Below, piece after piece: positions 10,515 through 19,385 of a DNA stretch of 49,145 nucleotides. The stretch is from contig DUUN01000812.1 of NCBI GenBank assembly GCA_012841535.1, positions 1 to 49,145 of the forward strand, in the 5' to 3' direction. The notes beneath the pieces were generated by a model. That model saw only the letters and a list, made by a program, of their open reading frames with translations, made no database searches and was not told the origin of the DNA. How positions within the stretch are numbered: the first letter of the stretch is position 1; every line of letters starts with the position of its first letter. Made by a program: the position numbers and the translations under genes. Origin of the DNA: Gallicola sp. (lineage in GTDB: Bacteria > Bacillota > Clostridia > Tissierellales > Peptoniphilaceae).

Positions 10515-10545
10515 ATTATATCATTAACTAATAAAACAATCTCAA
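10515..10545 (-). promoter_or_regulatory. Extended -10 promoter of the AAA-DUF4435 gene
   Basis: On the minus strand TGATATAAT (10523-10515) is a perfect extended -10 element. A weak -35, TTGAGA (10545-10540), stands at a long 19-base spacing. Predicted transcription start is near 10508, giving a very short leader with the G-run ribosome binding site and ATG 10495. It lies within the upstream extension of the ORF, so it supports the shorter start. Confidence 0.55.
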
Positions 10546-10581
10546 ATAATAATGTATCTTTAGTCAACTTTTAATATTTCC

Positions 10582-12318
10582 TTAAATGCTATATTTATTT
10601 AAAATTATAGTAAATGATCCTTCTATCTCATTTATAAACTTTTCCTCCGAATATTCTCCACTCGCAATTTTAGTCAATTTATTTTCCCAATCAGAAGTTA
10701 ATTTAGGTGATTTTAACTCTTCGGGAACAACAGTTATTAGGTGATATGCTTTCTTCGTTGCTATTAATTTTTTATTCTTTCTTTCCAAATATCCAACAGC
10801 TATTAATTTTTCAATAATTCCTGCTCTCGTTGCTGGTGTTCCTAACCCTCTTTTTTCTATATCAAGACTTTCATCTAGCTCTTCGTTTCCTGCCCTCTCC
10901 ATTGCTGATAACAAAGTATCTTCCGTAAAGTGTTTTGGTGGTGTGGTTTTCCCTTCTTTGATTGACCTATTTTCTATTCTGTACAGCTTCCCTTCTTCAA
11001 TTTGCGGAATTTTCTTATTCTCTTCTGGTTCTCTATGGTCTTTAAACTGATCTAAATACCTGTTTTCTATATCCCTAAAACCTATCCTAATAGTTTCTTT
11101 CCAACTTGATGTAAATTTAAAACCTTCCACCTCAAATATTACCTTAACTTTTTGTTCAATACATTCTTCTAATACAGATGTCAATAATTTCGTACAGATT
11201 AAACCGTAGAGTTGCTGTTCAGTTCTAGGTAACTCTTTTAAATCTAATTCTTTAGTTTTTAATGTTGGGATTATTGCGTGATCATCTGTCACCTTATTGT
11301 TATTACATATTCTTTTAATATTAGGCTTTTCTATATCCACATCAGCTCCAATAAGTTTTATTATCTCCATTACAGTGTCTTTCATATCTTCAGTTATATA
11401 TCTACTGTCTGTCCTAGGGTAAGTTATCCACTTTTTTTCATAAAGAGATTGTAAGTAATCCAAGGTCTGCTTTGCCGTATATCCAAAATAACGATTAGCT
11501 TCTCTCTGTAATGTTGTCAAATCAAAAGGTAATGGTGGTTTAAGTCTTTGCTCTTGTCTTTCTACCTTAATGCACTTTACATAATCTTCATTTATGCTTT
11601 CCAATAGATTTTCTACATCGTCTTTTCTTTGAAATCTATTAGATTCAATCGAAAAACCATCTAGTTTCAAGGCTAGATGGTAAAATGGTTCTGATTTAAA
11701 TTGTTCTATATTCACTTCTCTATCTACCATCATAGAAAGAGTTGGCGTCTGAACTCTCCCCACACTTAGTAGGTTTTTATATAGAGTAGTGAATAATCTG
11801 GTTGCATTAATTCCCACAATCCAATCCGCTTTTGCCCTTGATAATGCTGATTTATAAAGCGATAAATACTCATCTCCACTTTTTAGATTTGTAAAACCTT
11901 CTTTAATAGCAGTTTCTTCCATAGAGGATATCCAAAGTCTTTTTATGGGCTTATTACAATTTGCCTTTTCATAAACTAATCGGAAAATCAACTCTCCTTC
12001 TCTCCCTGCATCAGTAGCACAAATCACTTCTTCTACTCTATTGTCATTCATAAGTTTCTTTATAAGATTAAACTGTTTTGAAGTTTGCTTAAAAACTGTA
12101 AGTTTCCAATTCTTTGGAATTATTGGTAGATCTTCCATTCTCCAAGTCTTATATTTTTCTTCGTATTCATCTGCATTAGCAAGACCAACCAAATGACCTA
12201 TACACCAAGAAACGATGTATCCATTCCCTTCTAAATATCCATTTTTCCGATTGCTAACATTTAATACCTTTGCAATACTCATTGCAACAGATGGCTTCTC
12301 TGCAATTACTAATTTCAT
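10582..12318 (-). CDS. topB: DNA topoisomerase III, 578 aa
   Basis: Type IA topoisomerase that passes single strands and resolves DNA intermediates; ICEs of this type carry their own copy, probably for conjugative replication. The N-terminal TOPRIM domain shows 'VIAEKPSVA' (4-12), 'DAGREGELIF' (103-112) and 'SVGRVQTPT' (185-193). The catalytic tyrosine is Y300 in 'ITYPRTDSRY', and the domain is followed by 'DDHAIIPT' and 'GLGTPATRA'. It ends without the C-terminal zinc ribbons found in many chromosomal homologues. The ribosome binding site is GAAGGAG with 6-7 bases spacing. The gene lies between the two largest defence cassettes, so its canonical contact with DUF4366 on one side and the giant helicase on the other has been broken by insertions. 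Confidence 0.95.
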   Translation of the reverse strand: MKLVIAEKPSVAMSIAKVLNVSNRKNGYLEGNGYIVSWCIGHLVGLANADEYEEKYKTWRMEDLPIIPKNWKLTVFKQTSKQFNLIKKLMNDNRVEEVICATDAGREGELIFRLVYEKANCNKPIKRLWISSMEETAIKEGFTNLKSGDEYLSLYKSALSRAKADWIVGINATRLFTTLYKNLLSVGRVQTPTLSMMVDREVNIEQFKSEPFYHLALKLDGFSIESNRFQRKDDVENLLESINEDYVKCIKVERQEQRLKPPLPFDLTTLQREANRYFGYTAKQTLDYLQSLYEKKWITYPRTDSRYITEDMKDTVMEIIKLIGADVDIEKPNIKRICNNNKVTDDHAIIPTLKTKELDLKELPRTEQQLYGLICTKLLTSVLEECIEQKVKVIFEVEGFKFTSSWKETIRIGFRDIENRYLDQFKDHREPEENKKIPQIEEGKLYRIENRSIKEGKTTPPKHFTEDTLLSAMERAGNEELDESLDIEKRGLGTPATRAGIIEKLIAVGYLERKNKKLIATKKAYHLITVVPEELKSPKLTSDWENKLTKIASGEYSEEKFINEIEGSFTIILNKYSI

Positions 12319-12335
12319 TTTATTTCTCCTTCAAT

Positions 12336-12372
12336 AAAAAAATAGCACAATTTGTATAATACAAAAAGTACC
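12336..12372 (-). terminator. Probable terminator after the DUF2290 gene
   Basis: On the minus strand a stem GGTAC..TTTGTA / TACAAA..GTGCT (with G-T wobble pairs and a small internal loop) is followed by A and seven T. The pairing works only on the minus strand. It would end the helicase-DUF2290 transcript just before topB. Confidence 0.5.
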
Positions 12373-12384
12373 ATTTTAAAATTT

Positions 12385-13041
12385 TTATATACTCAAATAT
12401 ACTATTTTCTTTTCATCCGGATGAATCGTTTCATTAAAACTTAATTCAAATGTTCTTATATTATCACAATATTTTTTATAAGTAGTATGATAAAAATTTC
12501 TAATTATAAAGTGTATGAATCTATTCGGAGTAATCGGTGCTGACACTGGAATCCTACAATTTTTAAATTGTCCCAGTGTTAAATGTGACTTTGGATGGTC
12601 TACAACTTTATAAACTTCTTCTCTAGAATCATAATCAAATCTCATTGGGAATGTTACTATCTGTTTTTCAATAACATCTGCATAAAGTTCATCTATTTCA
12701 TAGATTTCATAGTTATTTTGAAATTCTAATAATGATAATGAAGGGAAATACGATAATCTATGTTTTAATAGCTCGCTATTTTGAAATTCATATTGAAATA
12801 GAATCATAGCTCCATCCACCATTTTTATGTTGAAATTTCTTTTAGACTTCAATTCATTATAAATAGAAATATAATCAACATTTTTCAATAACTTACTACT
12901 TTCAAATTCACTTACTGAGATAGAAATAATATTTCCATTTTTCTCTATGAAACTAGGGAAATTTTGATCTTCACATAATCCAATACTTATTAAATCCTCT
13001 GTTACTTCATTTATTTCTTTATGTATATCTTTAGGTTTCAT
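12385..13041 (-). CDS. DUF2290 protein, partner of the upstream helicase
   Basis: The C-terminal half carries the DUF2290 signature: 'MRFDYDSREE', 'HPKSHLTLGQFKNCRIPVS' and 'PNRFIHFIIRNFYHTTY'. No enzymatic motif is known to me for the family. The start codon overlaps the last 11 bases of the helicase gene, so both are translationally coupled and probably form one functional unit. Helicase-DUF2290 pairs are, from memory, listed among predicted phage-defence systems; a mechanism has not been described as far as I know. There are no membrane segments or signal peptide. Confidence 0.75.
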   Translation of the reverse strand: MKPKDIHKEINEVTEDLISIGLCEDQNFPSFIEKNGNIISISVSEFESSKLLKNVDYISIYNELKSKRNFNIKMVDGAMILFQYEFQNSELLKHRLSYFPSLSLLEFQNNYEIYEIDELYADVIEKQIVTFPMRFDYDSREEVYKVVDHPKSHLTLGQFKNCRIPVSAPITPNRFIHFIIRNFYHTTYKKYCDNIRTFELSFNETIHPDEKKIVYLSI

Positions 13042-15181
13042 CTGAATCCCTACTTTTATACATATTTAATAACTCTTCAATATTTTCAATTCCTAAATCT
13101 TCAAAATATATGTTTCCGTTTTTTATTTCATTTAACAATTCTTCTATTGTTTTTTTCTTGCTAATAATCTTAGCTTTCTCTGTGGAGCTTAAATCTCTGT
13201 TGACAATTTTCATATATTTTAACTGTTCTTCTGTAGGATAAGTAAAATTAAGCTCATATTTATTTTCTTTTACTTTTTCAAATTCATCGATAAGACTATC
13301 CATTTCATCACCATAACCAACCACCCTGACCCAAGCTTTACTTCTAGTAATTGCTGTAAACAATCTATTCCTTATATTTGCAATATTTTCATACGAATGA
13401 TAACTTTCATGCGAATTAATCACATAAACCATAGCTGCTTCATTGCCTTTTGCTCTATATATACCAGAAAAAGCTATCGAGTCATGTGTGAAAACCACGT
13501 CTGGAGAAATGTCCACCCCAGTAGTATGAGAAGCTACACCTTTACTATATAAAATTGACCTTATATTGGAAACATTTTTCTTTGTTGTAAGAGGATTAGG
13601 ATTAATTACTATTATATCTGAATATTCTAATTCATCTTCTTCTAAATTTTTAATTATCTGATCAGCTATCCAAGCATCTTGTTCTCCTTTATTATTAAAA
13701 GAAACAAAGTTGATTAAATCTTCCTTATCAGAATGATCTTCTAAGAACCTAGGGCTAGTATCTTCTGTTCTTGATAAAACAACATTTTTCCCATCCTCTA
13801 AATTTCCTGACTTTAGAATATACCCTATTTCTTCCCACAAGCTTTTTTGTTCAAACATTTGTACTATTCCAGTACCTATTGACTCATCAATATCCCTATA
13901 AATGCCAAAACCTAATGCATGTGCTGTAACAAGAACAGGTCGTGAGTTTCTATAACACTTATCTAAAATAATATCTTGGTTCACATTGGTAAACACTACT
14001 AAAGGATTCCCTTTTTCATCTTTCCCAAAAAGATCTTCAGGTGAAGGTAATGACATTGAACTTAAATTTTGCAATTCGTCATATGCATAAACCAATTGTT
14101 TTGGTTCTTTTAAAAGATGATAACATATTTTTAAAAAATCACTTGTAAAATCTTGTGCTTCATCCACAAGAATAGCATCATATATTTCTTCTGACTTTTG
14201 TATAGAATTGATTGCCTCTTCACATATTTTTCCGAAAATTTGATCATACCCAAATTTACCATACTTATCCTTTGCACCTGAATAGTCGTAATACTCTATA
14301 TTATTTACAGCACAAAATGTGTAATACATGCCATTATTGTCTTTTTTCCCTGGTGCACCCCAAGCATGAATAATTTCAATTTTGTCCCAATCCGGTTCTT
14401 CTTTCGTCTGTTCCATGCAAAATGTTGTAATAAGACTTTTTAATTGCTCCTTTAATGATCTTGAATTAAAAGTTACAGCTATATTCCATTCTGGATGTTG
14501 AGCATGTAAATATGCCGCTTTTAATGCCAAAACTATAGTTTTGCCAGAACCAGCCAATCCTCTTATTCTTTGAACTCCCATTACCGTTTCAATTACGGCT
14601 TTATTTTGCATATTGTCTAAATTTGCAATAGCATTTTCTAATTTTTCTAGTTTTGCTCCTTTGGAGTCAAGCTTTTTTATTTCTCTTTTCTTACTTCTTT
14701 TTCTTATCGTAGATATGGCTTGTAAAGCTGATAATGTGCTTTCATAATATTCAGGAGTATTCCATTTAAATCCTTGAATTACTTCTATTAAATTATTGTC
14801 ATTACAAACAGGATATTCTTCATTATTCGTATCTTCATCTGAAAATAATGGAGCATAAGTTAAAGTATTTATTTCAACACACAATTCACGTTTCTTAATT
14901 AATCCTTTATAATCTTTTAGTTTTATTTCCATCTTGGTATATGCTCTATCTTGATTATCTTCAAACCTATTAGTATTGCCACTTTTCCCTTCAAATAAGT
15001 CTATTACCACTACTCCATGTTCTTTAGTAATCAATAATGCATCTATTGGAAAAGCACCTTCTATCGTTCCTAATATAGGGTAACCAATATATAATAAACC
15101 CTCTAAATCAAAATCTTCTAATTTTGATTTTAATCTAGTGCTTGAACCTACTTTATTAGTTACTCCCGAAATAATTTCCAT
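13031..15181 (-). CDS. SF1 UvrD-like helicase with NERD-like N-terminus, 716 aa
   Basis: The first about 110 residues look like a NERD (nuclease-related) domain: 'GTIEGAFPIDALLITKEHG' followed by 'VVVIDLFEGKSG' is the usual strand pattern with Asp and a later Glu. A superfamily 1 helicase follows: Walker A 'GLAGSGKT' (208-215), Walker B 'VDEAQDF' (339-345), an arginine-rich 'DKCYRNSRPVL', 'GIYRAKGNEAAMV' (motif V) and 'NRLFTAITRSKAWV' (motif VI). It could unwind and possibly cut foreign DNA. It is coupled to the DUF2290 gene by an 11-base overlap, and the pair is bounded by hairpins on both sides. The ribosome binding site is AAGGGGGG about 8 bases before the ATG. A general DNA-repair role is the alternative. 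Confidence 0.8.
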   Translation of the reverse strand: MEIISGVTNKVGSSTRLKSKLEDFDLEGLLYIGYPILGTIEGAFPIDALLITKEHGVVVIDLFEGKSGNTNRFEDNQDRAYTKMEIKLKDYKGLIKKRELCVEINTLTYAPLFSDEDTNNEEYPVCNDNNLIEVIQGFKWNTPEYYESTLSALQAISTIRKRSKKREIKKLDSKGAKLEKLENAIANLDNMQNKAVIETVMGVQRIRGLAGSGKTIVLALKAAYLHAQHPEWNIAVTFNSRSLKEQLKSLITTFCMEQTKEEPDWDKIEIIHAWGAPGKKDNNGMYYTFCAVNNIEYYDYSGAKDKYGKFGYDQIFGKICEEAINSIQKSEEIYDAILVDEAQDFTSDFLKICYHLLKEPKQLVYAYDELQNLSSMSLPSPEDLFGKDEKGNPLVVFTNVNQDIILDKCYRNSRPVLVTAHALGFGIYRDIDESIGTGIVQMFEQKSLWEEIGYILKSGNLEDGKNVVLSRTEDTSPRFLEDHSDKEDLINFVSFNNKGEQDAWIADQIIKNLEEDELEYSDIIVINPNPLTTKKNVSNIRSILYSKGVASHTTGVDISPDVVFTHDSIAFSGIYRAKGNEAAMVYVINSHESYHSYENIANIRNRLFTAITRSKAWVRVVGYGDEMDSLIDEFEKVKENKYELNFTYPTEEQLKYMKIVNRDLSSTEKAKIISKKKTIEELLNEIKNGNIYFEDLGIENIEELLNMYKSRDSDET

Positions 15182-15230
15182 ATTTTCAACCCCCCTTACT
15201 TTATTTTGCCTTTTGATATCATTTTATATA

Positions 15231-15262
15231 ATAACATTAAAGATTTCAATCTTTAATGTTAT
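15231..15262. terminator. 15-bp perfect inverted repeat, probable terminator or boundary hairpin
   Basis: ATAACATTAAAGATT is followed by 2 bases and its exact reverse complement. It lies between the end of the DUF4366 gene and the helicase of the DUF2290 pair. Neither strand has a long T-run directly after it, so termination is likely but not certain. It marks the upstream edge of the helicase-DUF2290 cassette. Confidence 0.55.
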
Positions 15263-15303
15263 TGCGCTTATTAGTTTCTATTAATTTAATTAGTCTTGTT
15301 CCT

Positions 15304-16212
15304 TTAATCATCATACTCATCCTCATATTCGCCCTCCTCGTAGTCTTCTTCTTCTTCTTCATATTGTCCCTCTTGTTTTGGTTTATATATCTTAAAATAA
15401 TATCCTCCGCCACCTACAGCTGCTAATATAATCAGTAATAGTAAAGGGCTTTTTCCTTTTTTCTCTTTTTCTTCCTGTTTTAATCTCTCTTGTTCTAATT
15501 TTTCTTGTTCTTCCTTCTCTTTCTGCAATTCTTCAATGCTTTTCGTTTCAGTGTTTTCTTTCTTTTCCGGCTTCTTCTCTCCTTCAATTAAATTCAATAA
15601 ATCCTGCTCTCCAACTTCTGTTAGCAGTTGCACATTTTCTGAATTTTTCTCATGATCTACAATTAAGTGAAAAGTCTTTCCCGACTTTGTTTGAAAAGAT
15701 AAAAATTGTCTGAAATCCAATTTTTCTTCATCTGTCATTTTTTTCTCTAATATACTTTGATTTCCTGAATTTATATTTCCATTTGGATCTTTCTGATTTA
15801 TAACTTCTTGATTATCTCCCGTTTTCTTTGGTGTAATATCCTCTCCTCTCCTATTTACATTTTCTATAACTGTCCCTCTTGCCTTATTTTCCTTTGTCGC
15901 TAAGGGATTGATTGCCTTTTCATTTCCACCTTCTACAACACCAGTATTTGCTGGTGAATTAGATATTTTTGGCACTTCTTGATATGGGATTGTATTTTTA
16001 CTAGATGGCGAATACACATTTCCCTCTTCTTTTTCAATGTAGATATTAGGATCAAAGTTTTCATCTCCGATTGATTCCGCTTCAGTGTAAATACTGTTCC
16101 CTTCATTTCTTATAACTTCCTCCGTTCCACTTGCTAATACAACAATAGAACTCATTGCTAAACTTGAAAAAAGTAGGGCTATCAACCCTACTCCAATGTA
16201 TTTTCTCTTCAT
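15304..16212 (-). CDS. DUF4366 (CD1107-type) mobile-element surface protein, 302 aa
   Basis: A conserved component of Tn1549-type transfer modules, anchored in the membrane and facing the wall. It has a signal peptide (residues 1-28, ending near 'VVLASG') and a long low-complexity spacer. The DUF4366 core about 165-215 contains 'EEKLDFRQFLSFQTKSGK' and 'FHLIVDHEKNSENVQLL'. A Glu/Lys-rich coil and one transmembrane helix ('LLLLIILAAVGGGGYYF') follow, then a strongly acidic Glu/Tyr/Asp tail. Its function in mating is unknown. It follows the secreted coiled-coil gene after 9 bases and ends the tra-type operon; the helicase-DUF2290 cassette begins right behind it. Confidence 0.85.
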   Translation of the reverse strand: MKRKYIGVGLIALLFSSLAMSSIVVLASGTEEVIRNEGNSIYTEAESIGDENFDPNIYIEKEEGNVYSPSSKNTIPYQEVPKISNSPANTGVVEGGNEKAINPLATKENKARGTVIENVNRRGEDITPKKTGDNQEVINQKDPNGNINSGNQSILEKKMTDEEKLDFRQFLSFQTKSGKTFHLIVDHEKNSENVQLLTEVGEQDLLNLIEGEKKPEKKENTETKSIEELQKEKEEQEKLEQERLKQEEKEKKGKSPLLLLIILAAVGGGGYYFKIYKPKQEGQYEEEEEDYEEGEYEDEYDD

Positions 16213-16221
16213 TTCATCCTC

Positions 16222-17568
16222 CTACTTTACAAATTTAAAAACATAGACTGCCTTATTTTTTGAGTCCCACTCAATAGTGTTATCTTCTTTATCATCAATA
16301 TCTCCATTTGTAGCTCCAAAGGCCTTTGCAATATTTGTGATGGAAGCGTGAATTCTACCATTCACATTTACAGGTTTTATCTCTGAATTATAAATATTCC
16401 CATCTAAGTCCTTCATTATCCCGGTATCTATATTTAGTTTTAAAGTTTTCTTTGGTAACGCCGGATTATCCCTATTTGCAAAAGTAGCTTCTCTTAAATT
16501 ATCATCATATTCCACATTGAAGCCCAATGCATATGCCACATATCTCATTGGCAACATAGTTCTGTTATTGTCTATATATGCCTTTGTATCCATATATACA
16601 GTGGTCTTCTTACCATTGGATATTACATTGTAATAGTCTTTTCCTATTTGAAATACTACGAAGTCCTTATATCCCTTCATACTATTTTCAGAATTGTTAT
16701 CCTTTGCTTCTTTCTTCGCTACTTCTGTCTTTTCTTTATTTTCTTTTTCTTTCTTTTCAAGCTCTGTAGTCTTTTTGTTTAATTCTTCTTTTAACTTTGC
16801 AATGGACTTATCTTGATCTGCAACTTTCTTCTCCAGTTTTTTTATCTTTTCATTCAGCTCTTCTTTGAGTTTTTCAGAAAACTCTACCACTTCTGATAGT
16901 TCTTTTTCAACTTCCTTTAGTTTTTCTTGTAGTTCATCTTTATACTTACTTAAAGCTTCAATTTCCTCTTGGAGTTTATCTACCTCTTCTTTTTTACCTA
17001 TAATTTCTTCTTCTAAAGATTTAATCAAGCTATCTTTTTGGGCTATTATCTGTTCTTTTTCTGATATTTGTTTTTCTAATTCAGTTATTTTCTCCTCTAA
17101 TTCAGCAAGCTTACTTTCGTCATTTCCATTTTCAGAATCTAATTGGATTTTTAAGCCTTTCAAATCATTTCTTAAAACATCTATCTCATCACGTAATGAC
17201 TTCATTTCTCTTTGTAGATCTTCCAATTTGTCGTTATTACAATTTTTTAGTTTTGATAACTCTTCATTTAACTCTTCTATTTCAAATTGTTTTTCTTCAA
17301 TGTCCTTTTTTAATTCTTCTTTCTCTCTTCTTAGAGATTTACCACTATCCCTACATTTTTCTAACTTTCTATTCAATCTATCTATTTCTTTTTCATTCTC
17401 GACTTTGTTGTTTTCAAGTACATCTATCTGTCTTTCTAACTCTTCTACTTTTTGATCTACTTTAATATCTCCTGAAGCAAAAACCGGTGTTATTGACGAA
17501 GTGAAAAGACTGCCAAACAACATTATTACTACCACTATAAATGTATTATATTTCTTTGATTTCTTCAT
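16222..17568 (-). CDS. Secreted coiled-coil protein with copper-amine-oxidase-N-like domain, 448 aa
   Basis: Signal peptide about 1-31 (hydrophobic core, ending 'PVFASG'), then about 260 residues of continuous Glu/Lys/Leu heptad coiled coil, then a Cu_amine_oxidN1-like domain (about 300-448). That domain has 'NNRTMLPMRYVAYALGF', 'VEYDDNLREATF', 'VNGRIHASITNIAKAFG' and 'IEWDSKNKAVYVF'. The domain does not bind copper or act as an oxidase in such proteins; it is a repeat module of secreted Firmicute proteins. The gene overlaps the DUF4315 gene by 23 bases and precedes DUF4366, so it belongs to the transfer operon. I do not recall it in the standard Tn1549 backbone. A role in cell contact or wall binding is inference. 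Confidence 0.75.
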   Translation of the reverse strand: MKKSKKYNTFIVVVIMLFGSLFTSSITPVFASGDIKVDQKVEELERQIDVLENNKVENEKEIDRLNRKLEKCRDSGKSLRREKEELKKDIEEKQFEIEELNEELSKLKNCNNDKLEDLQREMKSLRDEIDVLRNDLKGLKIQLDSENGNDESKLAELEEKITELEKQISEKEQIIAQKDSLIKSLEEEIIGKKEEVDKLQEEIEALSKYKDELQEKLKEVEKELSEVVEFSEKLKEELNEKIKKLEKKVADQDKSIAKLKEELNKKTTELEKKEKENKEKTEVAKKEAKDNNSENSMKGYKDFVVFQIGKDYYNVISNGKKTTVYMDTKAYIDNNRTMLPMRYVAYALGFNVEYDDNLREATFANRDNPALPKKTLKLNIDTGIMKDLDGNIYNSEIKPVNVNGRIHASITNIAKAFGATNGDIDDKEDNTIEWDSKNKAVYVFKFVK

Positions 17569-17806
17569 TTTCTTCCTCCACTTTTCCTATTGTTCTTTCT
17601 TTTCCCTGATAGGTTAATATTTTCTTTTCTACAATACTTTTATATTCTTCCAAACTTATATTCATCACTTCAAAATTCTTATATAGCTCTACCTTTTCCA
17701 ATTCCACTACTTCACGATTAATTTTTTCAAGCTTATCTTGAAGCTTTTTTATTTGACTTTGTAGTTTCTCTCTTTCTCCATATTTTCTAATTAGTTTTCG
17801 ATCCAT
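17546..17806 (-). CDS. DUF4315 family protein, 86 aa
   Basis: A small helical protein conserved directly next to the cell-wall hydrolase in Tn1549-like elements. It starts MDRKLIRKYGEREKL, runs as a coiled coil with 'LQDKLEKINREVVELEKVEL' and ends in the family's 'MNISLEEYKSIV' segment and an acidic tail. It begins 9 bases after the hydrolase stop and overlaps the next gene by 23 bases, so it is in the middle of the operon. Its function is unknown. Confidence 0.8.
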   Translation of the reverse strand: MDRKLIRKYGEREKLQSQIKKLQDKLEKINREVVELEKVELYKNFEVMNISLEEYKSIVEKKILTYQGKERTIGKVEEENEEIKEI

Positions 17807-17814
17807 AGTTCCTC

Positions 17815-19212
17815 CTAATTTAATCTTCCAAAAGCATAGAAATGATTTTGCCAGTAGTTGGTATCTATACTGGTATATTGAATAGGATCGCCTGCATGTA
17901 ACATCATTCCCTCTCTTGCATAAATTCCAACATGAGACACCGGTCGCCCTGCATTATATGTTTTGGTAAAGAAGATAATATCTCCCGCCTTTGCCTCACT
18001 TCTTGAAATTGGCGTACAGTTATTAAAAATATCTTGTGCTGTCATTCTCGGTAAATTATAAACACCCGATTCTCTATAAGACCAACATACAAAGCTTGAG
18101 CAATCAAAGTTGCTTGGACCACTTGCTCCGAATACATATCTTTTCCCAATATGCCTTTCTGCCTCTCTAAAAAGTTGCCGAACTGTTTCATCGTCATAAG
18201 CTATTCCCGGATTTCCAAAGTTTCCTGTATATCCGTTATATTGTGTTGATGTTGTAAGAGGTAACTCTTTTACTTCACTGTACAAATAAAAATAAGGATT
18301 CAAATTATTTCCTTCCATGTCCTTTAATTCCAAATGAAGATGACTTCCTGTTGATGAGCCAGTACTTCCCATTTTCCCTATTACATCTTCTTGTTCTATT
18401 TCATCGCCAACTTTGACACTTACTTCCGAACAATGAGCATATAGTGCTTGCCATCCATTTTCTTCTTCTATTACCACATAATGTCCATATCCATTTGCAT
18501 CATATCCAACCTCAATCACTTCCCCTGAAAATATAGCCTTTAAACTTGAGCCCTCACCACCGGAAATGTCAATTCCATTATGCATATCTAATTCATTTTT
18601 TATAGGGTGTATTCGATATCCGAACATAGAAGTAATGGAGTCTTTCCATTCTCCCTCAACTGGCGATGGATATATCATAAAATTTCCCTTGGTTTCCATT
18701 AAAACATCGTAAATTCCCTTTGTATCTTCATCCATGAGAGAAAGTAGCACTTCTTCTAATGGTTTAGATTTTAAATTGACTTCTAGAATACTCTTTTCAT
18801 ATTCTTCTTTCAAAGTATATGTTTCACCAGTATATGGATCTTCTACTTGTCTGGTAGTCGTATATTTTTCAATAATTTCTTTCGTAGAAAACTCATATTG
18901 TAAATTAAATATTTCTTCAATCTCATTTAAAATCTCATTAACAGTAAAATCTTGATACATAGCAGTTAAATAGGCTAGCAGTTCATGAGGATCGTGTCCC
19001 ACTGAATCAACGTTATATCGGTATTCATCATATCCCGGATTATCCTTTTCTATATCTTGTACCATCTTTAAAAGATTTGCTTCATGTCTTGTGTATTCTA
19101 GATCTGCATTCGTCACATCTAAATCACTTGCTTGATAGGAGCTTCCGGTAATTGCTCCAAGACCTCCCATCATGACCGCAGAACAGGAATGAAATAGGGA
19201 CATAATAAGCAA
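17815..19212 (-). CDS. CD1108-type cell-wall hydrolase: M23 peptidase plus NlpC/P60, C-terminal part
   Basis: A bifunctional peptidoglycan hydrolase that opens the wall for the conjugation channel (VirB1/Tn916 Orf14 role). The 465-aa ORF has a helical region, an M23/LytM domain ('MFGYRIHP', 'HNGIDISGG', 'YGHYVVIEEENGWQALYAHC', 'GSHLHLEL') at about 195-305, and an NlpC/P60 domain with the nucleophile Cys in 'NFDCSSFVCWSY' and the His in 'VSHVGIYA' at about 350-465. The nominal start is TTG 19212 or ATG 19203, with no good SD. The frame is open upstream to 19422 and encodes a basic stretch plus a transmembrane helix ('YVVILGAILLLIMSLF'). It is in -1 phase to the preceding gene, which supplies the missing N-terminus. 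Read together they form one family-typical protein. Confidence 0.85.
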   Translation of the reverse strand: MLIMSLFHSCSAVMMGGLGAITGSSYQASDLDVTNADLEYTRHEANLLKMVQDIEKDNPGYDEYRYNVDSVGHDPHELLAYLTAMYQDFTVNEILNEIEEIFNLQYEFSTKEIIEKYTTTRQVEDPYTGETYTLKEEYEKSILEVNLKSKPLEEVLLSLMDEDTKGIYDVLMETKGNFMIYPSPVEGEWKDSITSMFGYRIHPIKNELDMHNGIDISGGEGSSLKAIFSGEVIEVGYDANGYGHYVVIEEENGWQALYAHCSEVSVKVGDEIEQEDVIGKMGSTGSSTGSHLHLELKDMEGNNLNPYFYLYSEVKELPLTTSTQYNGYTGNFGNPGIAYDDETVRQLFREAERHIGKRYVFGASGPSNFDCSSFVCWSYRESGVYNLPRMTAQDIFNNCTPISRSEAKAGDIIFFTKTYNAGRPVSHVGIYAREGMMLHAGDPIQYTSIDTNYWQNHFYAFGRLN

Positions 19213-19385
19213 AAGTATCGCTCCAAGTATTACAACATAACCCGCACTCTTTTTACAAAATCCTCTTAATGTATTTACTGCGTGTTTCGCAGTCTCTTTA
19301 ATACCTCGTACAACTCTTTTCCCGTTTTCTTTCCTAACTTCTTTGTTATACTTCTTTTGGAGTTTTTTCTTATTTAGAAGTCGAT

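Noticed and set aside
10496..10567. Longer start (TTG 10567) of the AAA-DUF4435 protein
   Set aside because: No SD at TTG 10567; the extra 24 codons contain the extended -10 promoter, and ATG 10495 has a G-rich ribosome binding site.
16865..17455. Long plus-strand ORF of 196 codons opposite the coiled-coil gene
   Set aside because: Mirror of Glu/Lys repeats giving Ser/Phe-rich sequence; no SD and no family resemblance; shadow frame.
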